A stretch of DNA of 16,581 nt from a bacterium (GTDB lineage: Bacteria; Chloroflexota; Dormibacteria; UBA8260; Bog-877), in NCBI GenBank assembly GCA_021817185.1, contig JAKAVU010000020.1:1-16581 (forward strand), read 5' to 3'. The notes beneath the pieces were generated by a model. It was not told the origin of the DNA and searched no databases. It saw only the letters and a program-made list of their open reading frames with translations. Positions 7,451-14,623 of this stretch are shown piece by piece. The position numbers and the translations under genes were made by a program. The first letter of the stretch is position 1; each line of letters opens with the position of its first letter.

Positions 7451-8232
7451 CAGCGGTGGAGCACGTGGCGGATGAACAGGATGCTTCCCTCGTAGAACAG
7501 AATCAGGGCGATGGACAGGAACGTGGGAGTGAAGGGGTCCGCCCCGGGGGTCACGATCAAGGCCACGAACACTATCACGAAGATCGCGACCTTCCGCCAG
7601 CGCCGGAGCTGCTCGCTGCTGAGGATGCCGACCGCCCCCAGCAGGCAGAGGGCTACGGGCATCTCGAATGTGACCCCGAACACCAACACCACCAGGGCCA
7701 GGAACGAGAGGTAGGCGCCGAGATCGGGCAGGTAGACCGCGTTGCTCCCCAAGAAGGTGGCCAAAAAGGCCAGGCCGATGGGAATCACGAAATAGGCGAA
7801 CAGGCCCCCGAGGGCGAAGAAGAACAGGGTGCCGAACACGAACGGAAAGGCCAACCGGCGCTCGTTGGCGCGCAGCCCAGGGGCGATGAAGCGCCAGATC
7901 TGCCAGACCACGACCGGCAGGGCCAGGACCGCGCCCGCCACCGCCGCCACCTCGAATGGGATCGCCAAGCCCTGAATGGGGCTGGTGACCACCACCTTCT
8001 GCCCGAATGGTGAGTGGGTGCGCGCCAGCGCCAGATGCAAGGGTCGCTCCAGGATTGCGATCAGTCGCTGGTTGAACAGGAAGGCGATCACCGTGGTGGC
8101 CGCCCACGCGACCAGGATGACGATGATCGCGCGCCGCAGCTCCTCGAGGTGCTCGACCAGAGTTAGCTCGCGGTCGGCGGCAGCCGGGCCCGGACGGCGC
8201 GCGGCCGGCCAGCCTATGCGGCGGGCGGCCAT
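7450..8232 (-). CDS. tatC: Sec-independent protein translocase subunit TatC
   Basis: The 260-residue membrane protein is the signal-peptide receptor of the twin-arginine translocase, which exports folded proteins. It has about six hydrophobic segments after a charged N-terminal extension of around 20 residues. The key sites are visible: LVEHLEELRR in the cytosolic N-terminus (matching the E. coli Glu15 region) and FIAPGLRANERR in the first cytosolic loop (the E. coli Glu103 equivalent), both used in RR-motif recognition. The length agrees with TatC (240-260). The ATG at 8232 lies 22 nt after the tatA stop, and the stop overlaps the rph start. No tatB is visible, so the system is probably the minimal TatA-TatC type in which TatA does both jobs. 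Confidence 0.97.
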   Translation of the reverse strand: MAARRIGWPAARRPGPAAADRELTLVEHLEELRRAIIVILVAWAATTVIAFLFNQRLIAILERPLHLALARTHSPFGQKVVVTSPIQGLAIPFEVAAVAGAVLALPVVVWQIWRFIAPGLRANERRLAFPFVFGTLFFFALGGLFAYFVIPIGLAFLATFLGSNAVYLPDLGAYLSFLALVVLVFGVTFEMPVALCLLGAVGILSSEQLRRWRKVAIFVIVFVALIVTPGADPFTPTFLSIALILFYEGSILFIRHVLHR

Positions 8233-8254
8233 GACGGGCCGAGGAACGGGCGGA

Positions 8255-8524
8255 TCAGCCCGCCGACTCGGACGAACCCGGCTCTGGGCCGGGGTCAGCC
8301 GCCGGGCTGGCGGAGCCCTGGGCGGCGGGTCCAGCCGGCTGAGCCTGAGCGGGGCTCAGAGTGGTGACCGAGCTGGGGTCATGGGTCGCCGACTGGGTCG
8401 CGGACCGGAACTCATTGATCGCCTTGCCCAGTGACTGCCCCAGCTCTGGAAGTCGCTTGGGGCCGAACACGACCAAAGCGATCAAGAGCAGGATGATGAT
8501 GTAAACCCAGTGGTCACTGAACAT
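8255..8524 (-). CDS. tatA: Twin-arginine translocase pore subunit TatA/E
   Basis: The 89-residue protein has a single N-terminal membrane helix (about residues 6-20) followed by FGPKRLPELGQSLGKAINEF, the hinge and amphipathic helix signature of TatA/TatE. The tail from residue 45 on is rich in Ala, Pro, Ser and Gln and probably disordered. TatA oligomers form the transient pore that TatC recruits. The frame is open 16 codons further up, but the ATG at 8524 gives the canonical short N-terminus and has an AAGAGG-type ribosome site upstream. It is the first gene of the tat-rph-rdgB operon, preceded by an extended -10 promoter at 8563-8568. Confidence 0.95.
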   Translation of the reverse strand: MFSDHWVYIIILLLIALVVFGPKRLPELGQSLGKAINEFRSATQSATHDPSSVTTLSPAQAQPAGPAAQGSASPAADPGPEPGSSESAG

Positions 8525-8556
8525 GGCACCCGCCTCTTGGGGAAATTTGCGAAACC

Positions 8557-8577
8557 GGCCGGAGTATAGCACCGGCC
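8557..8577 (-). promoter_or_regulatory. tatA extended -10 promoter inside an inverted repeat
   Basis: On the minus strand TGCTATACT is an extended -10 (TGn plus TATACT, with the hexamer at 8563-8568), about 38 nt before the tatA ATG. It is framed exactly by GGCCGG and CCGGCC, a perfect 6-bp inverted repeat with a 9-base centre holding the -10. A repressor bound to the repeat would block RNA polymerase. No good -35 hexamer is present, which fits an extended -10 promoter. Confidence 0.55.
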
Positions 8578-8621
8578 AAGGCGCCCCCCGCCGGTCCGAT
8601 CAGGCGGCTGACCGCAGCCTG

Positions 8622-9896
8622 TCAGTCTCGGGCGGCGGCGGTGGCATCGTCCAGGGCGCTGCTGAAAGCATCCACCAAAAGGTCGATCGCCACCTCGTCG
8701 TGAGCCAGCGACAGGAAGCTGGACTCGAACTGGGATGGCGGCCAGAAGACGCCACGGTCGAGCAACCCCCGGTGCACGCGCGCGAACATCCCCAGGTCCG
8801 AGCGGGCCGCGCTGGCAAAGTCCACCACCGGGTCGGCGCTGAAGAAGTAGGTCAGCATGGAGCCGACACGGTTGACCTGCAGCGGAAGGCCGCGCTCGGA
8901 CCCCGCGCGGCGGAGCCCCGCCTCCAGCCGGGCCCCCAACTCCTCGAGCCTCAGGTAGGGCCGATCGTCGCTGAGCTGCTCGAGGGCGGCCAGGCCGGCG
9001 GCGACCGCCACCGGGCCACCGCTCAGGGTGCCGGCCTGATACACGGGGCCGACCGGAGCCAGCTGGCGCATCAGCTCCGCCCTACCCCCGAACGCGCCGA
9101 CCGGCAGGCCCCCGCCGATGACCTTGCCCATGCAGGTGAGGTCGGGCACCACCCCATACAGAGACTGAGCCCCGCCCCGAGCCAGGCGGAAGCCGGTCAT
9201 CACCTCGTCGATGATCAGGAGAGCGCCGTGCCGCGCCGTGGCCTTGGACAGGGCCGGCAGGAACTCCGGGTGGGGTGGGACCACCCCCATGTTTCCGGCC
9301 ACCGGCTCGACGATCACGGCTGCGATCCGCTCCCCCAGCCGGGCGAAGGTGTCCTCCGCCGCGCGCGCGTCGTTGTATGGGAGGACCATGGTGTCAGCGA
9401 CCGTCCGCTCGGGGACCCCCGGGGATCCGGGGATGGCCAGGGTTGCCACCCCCGAGCCGGACTCCGCCAGCAGCGCGTCACTGTGCCCGTGGTAACAACC
9501 TGCGAACTTCACGATCAGGCTCCGCCCGGTCGCGCCCCGAGCGAGCCGGATCGCACTCATGGTGGCCTCGGTACCACTGTTCACCAGACGCAGCATCTCC
9601 ACCGAGGGCATGTACTCGCGGATCCTCTCGGCCAGCTCCACCTCAAGCATGGTCGGCCCGCCCATGGCCTCCCCCAGGGCCAGCTGCCGCTCGATGGCGC
9701 CGACCACGGCCGGGTGCAGATGGCCCAGGATCAGTGGCCCATACGCCAGCACCATGTCGAGGTAGCGGTTGCCGTCCAGGTCGTACAGGTACGCCCCTTG
9801 GGCGCGGGCGAAGAACGGCGGGTCGCCCCCCACCGAACGGAAGGAGCGAACCGGGCTGTTGACCCCCCCGGGAAGCACGCGGGCCGCCCTCTCCAT
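8622..9896 (-). CDS. hemL: Glutamate-1-semialdehyde 2,1-aminomutase
   Basis: This PLP enzyme moves the amino group of glutamate-1-semialdehyde to give 5-aminolevulinate, the second step of the C5 heme route. Clear blocks are LPGGVNSPVRSF, VNSGTEATMSAIRLARG (phosphate binding), GCYHGHSD, IIDEVMTGFR (Asp pairing with the PLP nitrogen), CMGKVIGGGLPVGAFGG (Schiff-base Lys258) and VYQAGTLSGGP. From the ATG at 9896 it has 424 residues, about the E. coli length, but begins about 7 residues short of other HemL N-termini. A CTG at 9947, overlapping the upstream stop as CTGA and preceded by GGGAG, is a possible true start (441 residues). TLSGGP replaces the usual TLSGNP. It is the last gene of the hemACDB-cyclophilin-hemL operon. 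Confidence 0.95.
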   Translation of the reverse strand: MERAARVLPGGVNSPVRSFRSVGGDPPFFARAQGAYLYDLDGNRYLDMVLAYGPLILGHLHPAVVGAIERQLALGEAMGGPTMLEVELAERIREYMPSVEMLRLVNSGTEATMSAIRLARGATGRSLIVKFAGCYHGHSDALLAESGSGVATLAIPGSPGVPERTVADTMVLPYNDARAAEDTFARLGERIAAVIVEPVAGNMGVVPPHPEFLPALSKATARHGALLIIDEVMTGFRLARGGAQSLYGVVPDLTCMGKVIGGGLPVGAFGGRAELMRQLAPVGPVYQAGTLSGGPVAVAAGLAALEQLSDDRPYLRLEELGARLEAGLRRAGSERGLPLQVNRVGSMLTYFFSADPVVDFASAARSDLGMFARVHRGLLDRGVFWPPSQFESSFLSLAHDEVAIDLLVDAFSSALDDATAAARD

Positions 9897-9943
9897 GGCT
9901 CTCGCCGAGGCCGCCCGCGGCGACCCGCTGGAGCCGGCAGCGG

Positions 9944-10630
9944 TCAGGGGATCTGCTCCCTGACCACGATCTCCATCGGATCCCCCTTCTTGACCTTCTG
10001 GGCGACGTCGAGCCCGGAGATCACCTGCCCGAACAGGTTGTAGTCGGGTGGAAGGGTGAACTTGGAGAGGGTGATGAAGAACTGGCTGCCGTTGGTGTTG
10101 GGCCCCGCGTTGGCCATGGCCACGGCTCCCGGCTGGTAGGCCCCGCCGGAGTAGAGGGGGCTCACCACCTTCTCGCTCTTGAACTGGAAGCCGGGGCCGC
10201 CACTGAGGTTGTCGGTGGGGCTGCCCCCCTGGATGACCGGCCCCCCCGGCGAGGTCGAGGGGTCGCGCGCGAACCGCAGCCCGTCGAAGAAGTGGTTGCG
10301 CGCCAGGGTCACGAAGGTGTTGACGGTGATCGGGGCCCAACCCGGGACCAGGCAGACCACGATCTTGCCCTGGGGGACGGTGATGGTGGCTTCGTAGAGA
10401 CGCTGCTCGTCGATCGTCATCGGCGGGACCCGATCGTAGTGATGCCGGTTCTTGGGCTCGTCGAGCGGACCCAGGGGGGCCCCGAAACTTGCGTTGTCAC
10501 ACATGGACTTGGACACAGGCCGAATCTCCCTTTGGGCGCCGACATTGACGAAGAAGGCGGCGACTCCGACCAGCAGGACCGCCGCCACCGCGACTCCGAT
10601 TCCACCCCAGCGGGTGAGCTGGGCGCTCAT
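9944..10630 (-). CDS. Membrane-anchored cyclophilin-type peptidyl-prolyl isomerase
   Basis: The 228-residue protein has an N-terminal hydrophobic helix (about residues 9-30) after one basic patch, with no obvious signal-peptidase site. It is therefore probably anchored in the membrane with its catalytic domain outside the cytoplasm. Residues 75-228 form a cyclophilin fold: TVNTFVTLARNHFFDGLRF, VIQGGSPT, GGPGFQFKSE, GAVAMANAGPNTNGSQFFIT and LFGQVISGLDV. The FHRV-like site reads FARD with an insertion before VIQGG, and the residue matching His126 of human CypA is Asn, so activity may be altered. The ATG at 10630 overlaps the hemB stop as ATGA, ruling out the longer frame. Its place between hemB and hemL is unusual; a link to heme proteins or their export is speculative. 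Confidence 0.9.
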   Translation of the reverse strand: MSAQLTRWGGIGVAVAAVLLVGVAAFFVNVGAQREIRPVSKSMCDNASFGAPLGPLDEPKNRHHYDRVPPMTIDEQRLYEATITVPQGKIVVCLVPGWAPITVNTFVTLARNHFFDGLRFARDPSTSPGGPVIQGGSPTDNLSGGPGFQFKSEKVVSPLYSGGAYQPGAVAMANAGPNTNGSQFFITLSKFTLPPDYNLFGQVISGLDVAQKVKKGDPMEIVVREQIP

Positions 10631-11616
10631 CCGAACTCCTCCTTCAGCCAATTGCAGATGTCGAGGGCAAAGTAGGTCAGTATGAAGTCAGCGCCGGCGC
10701 GGCGCATCCCCAGGTGGGACTCGAGCACCGCGGAGCGCAGGTCGAAGGCGCCGGCGCGCGCCGCCGCCACCATCATGGCGTACTCGCCGCTCACGCTGTA
10801 GCAGCCGATGGGAAGCTCAAATCGGTCACGGGCCTCGCGGACGATGTCGAGGTACGCGAGCGCCGGCTTGACCATGAGCATGTCCGCGCCCTCCAGCAGG
10901 TCCAGCTCGAGCTCGCGCATCGCCTCCCGGCGGTTGGGCGGGTCCATCTGATAACCGCGGCGATCCCCGAACTGGGGGGCGCAGTCGGCGGCGTCCCGGA
11001 AGGGGCCGTAGAAGCACGACGCGAACTTGGCCGAGTAGGCAAGGATGGCGGTGTCGGCCCTTCCCGCCTCGTCGAGGGCGGCCCGGATCGCCTCCACCTG
11101 GCCATCCATCATGCCCGAGGGGGCAATCACGTCCGCCCCCGCCTCCGCCTGGCTCACCGCGATCCGGCCATAGAGCTCGATGGTCGAGTCGTTGTCCACC
11201 TCACCCCGTTGGTTCAGGAGCCCGCAGTGGCCATGGTCGGTGTACTCGTCCAGGCAGTCGTCCGCCAGCAGCAGCAGCCGGTCACCGACCTCGCCGCGCA
11301 GGCGACGAAGCGCCTGCTGGACGATGCCCTGCTCGTCCCAGGCGGAACTCCCGCGGGCGTCCTTGCGAGCCGGGACCCCGAACAGGATCAATCCACCCAC
11401 GCCCAGCTCGGCCGCGCGCTCCGCCTGCTGCGCCAGGCTGTCCAGGGTCTCCTGGGAGACCCCGGGCATGGTCTTGATCGGAGCCGGCTCGGACAGGCCT
11501 TCGGCGACAAAGCAGGGCAGGATCAGGTCGCCGGGTTGCAGGTTCACCTCCCGGACCAGCCGGCGCAGCGAGGAGGTGCGGCGCAGGCGCCGCGGGCGGT
11601 CTTCGGGATAGCTCAT
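10627..11616 (-). CDS. hemB: Delta-aminolevulinic acid dehydratase (porphobilinogen synthase)
   Basis: The 329-residue protein condenses two 5-aminolevulinates into porphobilinogen. The two active-site lysines are in place: AYSAKFAS (Lys197) and DMLMVKPALAYLD (Lys250, Schiff base). The metal-binding segment reads DDCLDEYTDHGHCG: Cys121, Asp123, Cys131. In zinc enzymes such as E. coli or human all three are Cys, and in the magnesium type all are Ala/Asp, so this is a mixed motif of the kind I recall from actinobacterial HemB. GRR at 218-220 and the C-terminal FALDICNWLKEEF are typical. The length is normal (320-340). The ATG overlaps the hemD stop as ATGA, and its own stop overlaps the cyclophilin start. 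Confidence 0.97.
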   Translation of the reverse strand: MSYPEDRPRRLRRTSSLRRLVREVNLQPGDLILPCFVAEGLSEPAPIKTMPGVSQETLDSLAQQAERAAELGVGGLILFGVPARKDARGSSAWDEQGIVQQALRRLRGEVGDRLLLLADDCLDEYTDHGHCGLLNQRGEVDNDSTIELYGRIAVSQAEAGADVIAPSGMMDGQVEAIRAALDEAGRADTAILAYSAKFASCFYGPFRDAADCAPQFGDRRGYQMDPPNRREAMRELELDLLEGADMLMVKPALAYLDIVREARDRFELPIGCYSVSGEYAMMVAAARAGAFDLRSAVLESHLGMRRAGADFILTYFALDICNWLKEEFG

Positions 11617-12395
11617 GGCTGCCCCTCATTCTCGGGCAATGCGGCATACCAGGATCGCAGGGCGTCGACCAGCCCGGGAAGGCTGTGAGTCTGAGCCACC
11701 ACCTGGGGCGCCATCCCATGGCGGCGCGCCTCCTCCGCCGTGACCGGCCCGAGTGCCGCCAACACGCACTCCGGCGCCGGTCGCAGCGGACCCGCCAGGG
11801 CCGCGAAGCAGCGCACGGTGCTGCCGCTGGTGAAGGTCACGCAGTCGATCCCCCGGCCCCGGAGCAGCTCGGTCAGCGCCTCCTGAGAGGCCCACTCCGG
11901 GACCATCTCGTAGAGTTCCGCCACCTCCACCAGGGCGCCCATCTGCTCAAGAAGGCGCGGGAGCACATCCCTGGCTCCCCGGGCGCGGGGGATCAGGATG
12001 CGCCGGCCCGAGACCCCCGCCTGCGAGATTCGCTCCACCAGAGACTCCGCGATGAACCCGGCCGGCAATGTCTCCACCGCCAAGCCGGCTCGCTCCAGAG
12101 CCGCGGCGGTCCCGGGGCCGATGGCGTAGACCCGTGGTCCGGCCGGCGCCGCGGCGCCCCCGCCCCACAGACAGTCCACGGCATTGGCGCTGGTGAAGAC
12201 CAGATCGTCGAATTCCTCGGCGCCGATACGCGCCAGCAGCGCCTCCCGGGTGGCGGCGTCCATGAGATCCTGGCGGCGGATCACCGGAACCCCGATTGGC
12301 GACGCCCCTTCGGCCGAAAGCATCTCGCCGAGTACCGGAGCCTGGCCGGCGGCGCGGGTCACCAGGACGCGCCGGCCCTCCAGGGGAGAGCTCAC
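11613..12395 (-). CDS. hemD: Uroporphyrinogen-III synthase
   Basis: The 260-residue protein closes hydroxymethylbilane to uroporphyrinogen III with inversion of ring D. Primary sequence is poorly conserved in this family, but the two-lobed pattern is clear: VLVTRA at the start, FDDLVFTSANAV, YAIGPGTAAALERAG, then ILIPRARGARDVLP, CVTFTSGSTVRCF and AALGPVTAEEARRHG. The length fits a stand-alone HemD (about 250), not a fusion with CobA or HemC. The start is GTG, overlapping the hemC stop as GTGA. Its place directly after hemC is the commonest arrangement and supports the call. Confidence 0.95.
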   Translation of the reverse strand: MSSPLEGRRVLVTRAAGQAPVLGEMLSAEGASPIGVPVIRRQDLMDAATREALLARIGAEEFDDLVFTSANAVDCLWGGGAAAPAGPRVYAIGPGTAAALERAGLAVETLPAGFIAESLVERISQAGVSGRRILIPRARGARDVLPRLLEQMGALVEVAELYEMVPEWASQEALTELLRGRGIDCVTFTSGSTVRCFAALAGPLRPAPECVLAALGPVTAEEARRHGMAPQVVAQTHSLPGLVDALRSWYAALPENEGQP

Positions 12396-13279
12396 GCGGG
12401 CTGGGCCAGGGCGTGAGCGATCCCACGCGCCGCCTCCCTCAGGGCGTCGGGGGCAGCGACCAGGGACCGGCGCAGCAGGTCGTGACCGGTTCCGGTGGCA
12501 GACCAGGCCACAGTGAGGCGATAGCTGCCATCACCGGACGGCTCCGCCAAAACCCCCAGGGGAAGCCGGCAGCCACCGCCCATCTGCAGCAGCGCCTCCC
12601 GCTCCGCCTCCACGCAGAGGCGGGTGTCGCGGTGGTCGATGTGGGCCACCAGCTCCGCCAAGGCACCGCCGTGAGGGACCTGGACCGCAATCGCGCCCTG
12701 GGCCGGCGCCGGAGTGCACTCGGTGCGCGGGTCCAACGGCTGTCCTTCACGCCCCCGGCCCAGTCTGAGCAGGCCCGCCTGGGCCACCACGATCGCCTCC
12801 AGCTCCGCATCTCCCATCCGTCGTATCCGGGTGTCCACGTTGCCGCGCACCGGGGTGGGGATCAGGTCAGGCCGCAGGGCCACGAGCTGCGCCCCCCGCC
12901 GGGGCGACGAGGTGCCGATGCGCGAACCCGCGGGCAGCTCGGTCCAGGAGCAACCCGAACGCGTGACGATGCAGTCGCGCGGGTCCTCCCGCTTTAGGTA
13001 CGCGCCCACCTCGAGCTCAGGGGACATCGTGGTCGGCAGGTCCTTGGCGCTGTGCACGGCCGCATCCACCTCACCTTGCAGCAGCGCTCGCTCCAGCCGC
13101 GACGAGAACCAGCCCTGGCCGGGCAGGTCGGGGACCGCCTGGTCCGGGTTGAGATCACCGTCGGAGTCGATCACGCAGAGTTCGATCTCCAGCCCCGGCG
13201 CCAGAGCCCGCAGCTGCTGCAGCGCCAACCTCGCCTGCGCCAACGCCAGGGCGCTACCTCTGGTGGCGAGCCGCCTCAA
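12392..13279 (-). CDS. hemC: Hydroxymethylbilane synthase (porphobilinogen deaminase)
   Basis: The 295-residue cytosolic enzyme joins four porphobilinogens into hydroxymethylbilane using a covalent dipyrromethane cofactor. Conserved parts are LATRGSALALAQ at the N-terminus, AVHSAKDLPT with catalytic Asp80, RIGTSSPRRGAQL, RGNVDTRI, APAQGAIAVQ and the cofactor cysteine Cys237 in MGGGCRLPLG. The length is close to the family norm of about 310. The start is TTG at 13279, chosen because family members begin only a few residues before TRGSALA and because it overlaps the hemA stop as TTGA. Confidence 0.97.
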   Translation of the reverse strand: MRRLATRGSALALAQARLALQQLRALAPGLEIELCVIDSDGDLNPDQAVPDLPGQGWFSSRLERALLQGEVDAAVHSAKDLPTTMSPELEVGAYLKREDPRDCIVTRSGCSWTELPAGSRIGTSSPRRGAQLVALRPDLIPTPVRGNVDTRIRRMGDAELEAIVVAQAGLLRLGRGREGQPLDPRTECTPAPAQGAIAVQVPHGGALAELVAHIDHRDTRLCVEAEREALLQMGGGCRLPLGVLAEPSGDGSYRLTVAWSATGTGHDLLRRSLVAAPDALREAARGIAHALAQPA

Positions 13280-14547
13280 ACGTCCTCCCGGGCGCCATCC
13301 ACCGTGAGCCCGAACGCCTCCTGCACAACCCGGCGACGGTCCTCGTCGTCACCGTGCTGGCGCAGGAAGGAGATCGGCTGGTGCATCAACTTGGCGGCCA
13401 GCGCCTGGGTGAGGTGCTCCAGCTGCGCCCGCTCAGCCTCGTTGAGGCTCCGCATCCGGGAGATCGCCCGCCGCAGCTCCCCCTGGCGCACCTCCTCAGC
13501 CCGATCCACCAGCGCCGCGATCACTGGGCCGGCTCCGCGACCCCGGAGCTCCTCCACCAGGGCGGAGACGGCGGTGTCGACCGCCTGCTCCGCCCGGGGC
13601 CGGTGTCCCTCGCGGAAGCCGAGATTTCGGCTGATCACGTCGCCCAGATGGTCGATATCCAGCAGCTCCACTCCCGGAACGGATCCCGCCTCTGGTTCCA
13701 CGTCCCGGGGCACCGCCAGATCCAGGATCAGCAGCTCGCTGGCACTCCCCTGCGTGGCCCTGATGGCGGCAACCTCAGCGGCGCGCACCACCCGCTCCTC
13801 GCTGGTGGTGCTGCAGATGAGCACCCGGAAGCGCGGCGCCATCTCCACCAGCTGGGATTTCTCGATCAACTCGCCGCCGACCGCAGCAGCGAGGGCGCTC
13901 GCCCGCGGCCCCCGCCGGACCACCAGCACCGGGGACGCGCCCCGGCCGAGCAGCGAACGGGCCGCTGCCCCACCCACGCTGCCCCCACCCAGGATCGCGA
14001 CCCCGACGCCGTGGAGCGAACCCAGGCGCGCCTCCGCGAGCTCAGCGGCGACCTGACCAAACCCCACCGCCTGGCGGGAGATGCCGGTGGTGCTTCGCAC
14101 CAGCTTGGCGGTCTCCACGGCCCGCCGCATGATGAGATCCAGGTCACCGTCGAGGGTCCCCGCCTCCTGGGCCAGGCGATGGGCCCGCTTGAACTGCGCG
14201 AGCACCTGCGCCTCGCCGAGGATCATGCTGTCCAAGCCGCTGGCCACCCGGAAAAGATGGCGGAGGCCGGCCTCCCCGGAATGGCTGAAAATCAGGTCGG
14301 CAAACTCCGGTCCCTTCGCGAGGTAGTGGTAAAAGCGGGACGTCGCCATCTGGGAACTGCGGTCGTCCGCAACCGAAAGATAGAACTCGGTGCGGTTGCA
14401 GGTGCTGAGGCACGCGGCTCCACTCAACCCCGCGTGAGCTACGATGGCCCGGAGCGCGTCGACCACCTGACGCTCGTCCAGGTGCAGCTGCTCACGGACC
14501 GGTAACGGGGCCAGATGATGGCTGATACCGGTGGCGAGGAATGGCAA
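13276..14547 (-). CDS. hemA: Glutamyl-tRNA reductase
   Basis: The 423-residue enzyme reduces Glu-tRNA(Glu) to glutamate-1-semialdehyde with NADPH, the committed and usually regulated step of heme synthesis. Cys50 in CLSTCNRTEFY is the catalytic nucleophile. GEAQVLAQFKRAHRLAQ, the Rossmann segment VAILGGGSVGGAAARSLLGRG and the C-terminal helical dimerisation region with AKLMHQPISFLRQ are all present. The start is TTG at 14547; FLATGISHHLAP then falls exactly at the family N-terminus and no ATG/GTG is closer. A TATACT box ends 10 nt before this codon, so the transcript may be nearly leaderless. It heads the six-gene operon and is divergent from the exonuclease gene. Confidence 0.97.
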   Translation of the reverse strand: MPFLATGISHHLAPLPVREQLHLDERQVVDALRAIVAHAGLSGAACLSTCNRTEFYLSVADDRSSQMATSRFYHYLAKGPEFADLIFSHSGEAGLRHLFRVASGLDSMILGEAQVLAQFKRAHRLAQEAGTLDGDLDLIMRRAVETAKLVRSTTGISRQAVGFGQVAAELAEARLGSLHGVGVAILGGGSVGGAAARSLLGRGASPVLVVRRGPRASALAAAVGGELIEKSQLVEMAPRFRVLICSTTSEERVVRAAEVAAIRATQGSASELLILDLAVPRDVEPEAGSVPGVELLDIDHLGDVISRNLGFREGHRPRAEQAVDTAVSALVEELRGRGAGPVIAALVDRAEEVRQGELRRAISRMRSLNEAERAQLEHLTQALAAKLMHQPISFLRQHGDDEDRRRVVQEAFGLTVDGAREDV

Positions 14548-14557
14548 TCTGAACTTG

Positions 14558-14563
14558 AGTATA
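14558..14563 (-). promoter_or_regulatory. hemA operon -10 element
   Basis: TATACT on the minus strand, the same hexamer as at tatA, ends 10 nt before the hemA TTG. Initiation 6-8 nt downstream would leave only 2-4 untranslated bases. At 17 nt spacing the -35 position (14581-14586) holds CTGGAG, not a consensus -35, but it is the centre of a palindrome (14576-14591). Activator-dependent or repressor-controlled use is possible. Confidence 0.5.
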
Positions 14564-14575
14564 TCCGCCCCGGTC

Positions 14576-14602
14576 GCGGGCTCCAGCCCGCAAGGTCGGG
14601 CT
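14576..14602. repeat. CGGGCT triple-repeat cluster in the hemA/exonuclease divergent promoter
   Basis: GCGGGCT and AGCCCGC (7 bp each) face each other across CC at 14576-14591. AGCCCG then pairs again with a third copy, CGGGCT, at 14597-14602. The result is three half-sites: forward at 14577, reverse at 14585, forward at 14597, with the two forward copies 20 bp apart (about two helical turns). It lies between the -10 boxes of the two divergent genes, where one regulator could act on both. No known operator was recognised. Confidence 0.5.
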
Positions 14603-14609
14603 CAGAGGT

Positions 14610-14615
14610 TAGGAT
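14610..14615 (+). promoter_or_regulatory. Exonuclease -10 element, leaderless layout
   Basis: TAGGAT fits TANNNT and ends 8 nt before the GTG at 14624. This is the spacing expected for a leaderless mRNA whose first base is in the start codon. No -35 hexamer is evident. Confidence 0.4.
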
Positions 14616-14623
14616 TGGAGCTC

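Noticed and set aside
7450..8107. Apparent 219-residue N-terminal extension of RNase PH
   Set aside because: It is tatC read out of frame. The ATGA overlap at 7450 and family length set the rph start.
8569..8621. Possible terminator hairpins after hemL
   Set aside because: Only overlapping 5-bp GC stems with long loops, none followed by a U-tract; not distinguishable from background.
8523..10043. A 506-codon plus-strand open frame opposite hemL
   Set aside because: The translation is Arg/Gln/His/Pro-rich with no motif, while the minus strand encodes a full HemL with all catalytic blocks.
9944..10340. Apparent long N-terminal extension of HemL
   Set aside because: It is the cyclophilin gene read out of frame; only the part from 9947 onward is considered as a possible HemL N-terminus.
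10714..11688. 324-codon plus-strand frame opposite hemB
   Set aside because: Low-complexity Val/His/Gln/Arg translation and no motif; HemB on the other strand is complete.
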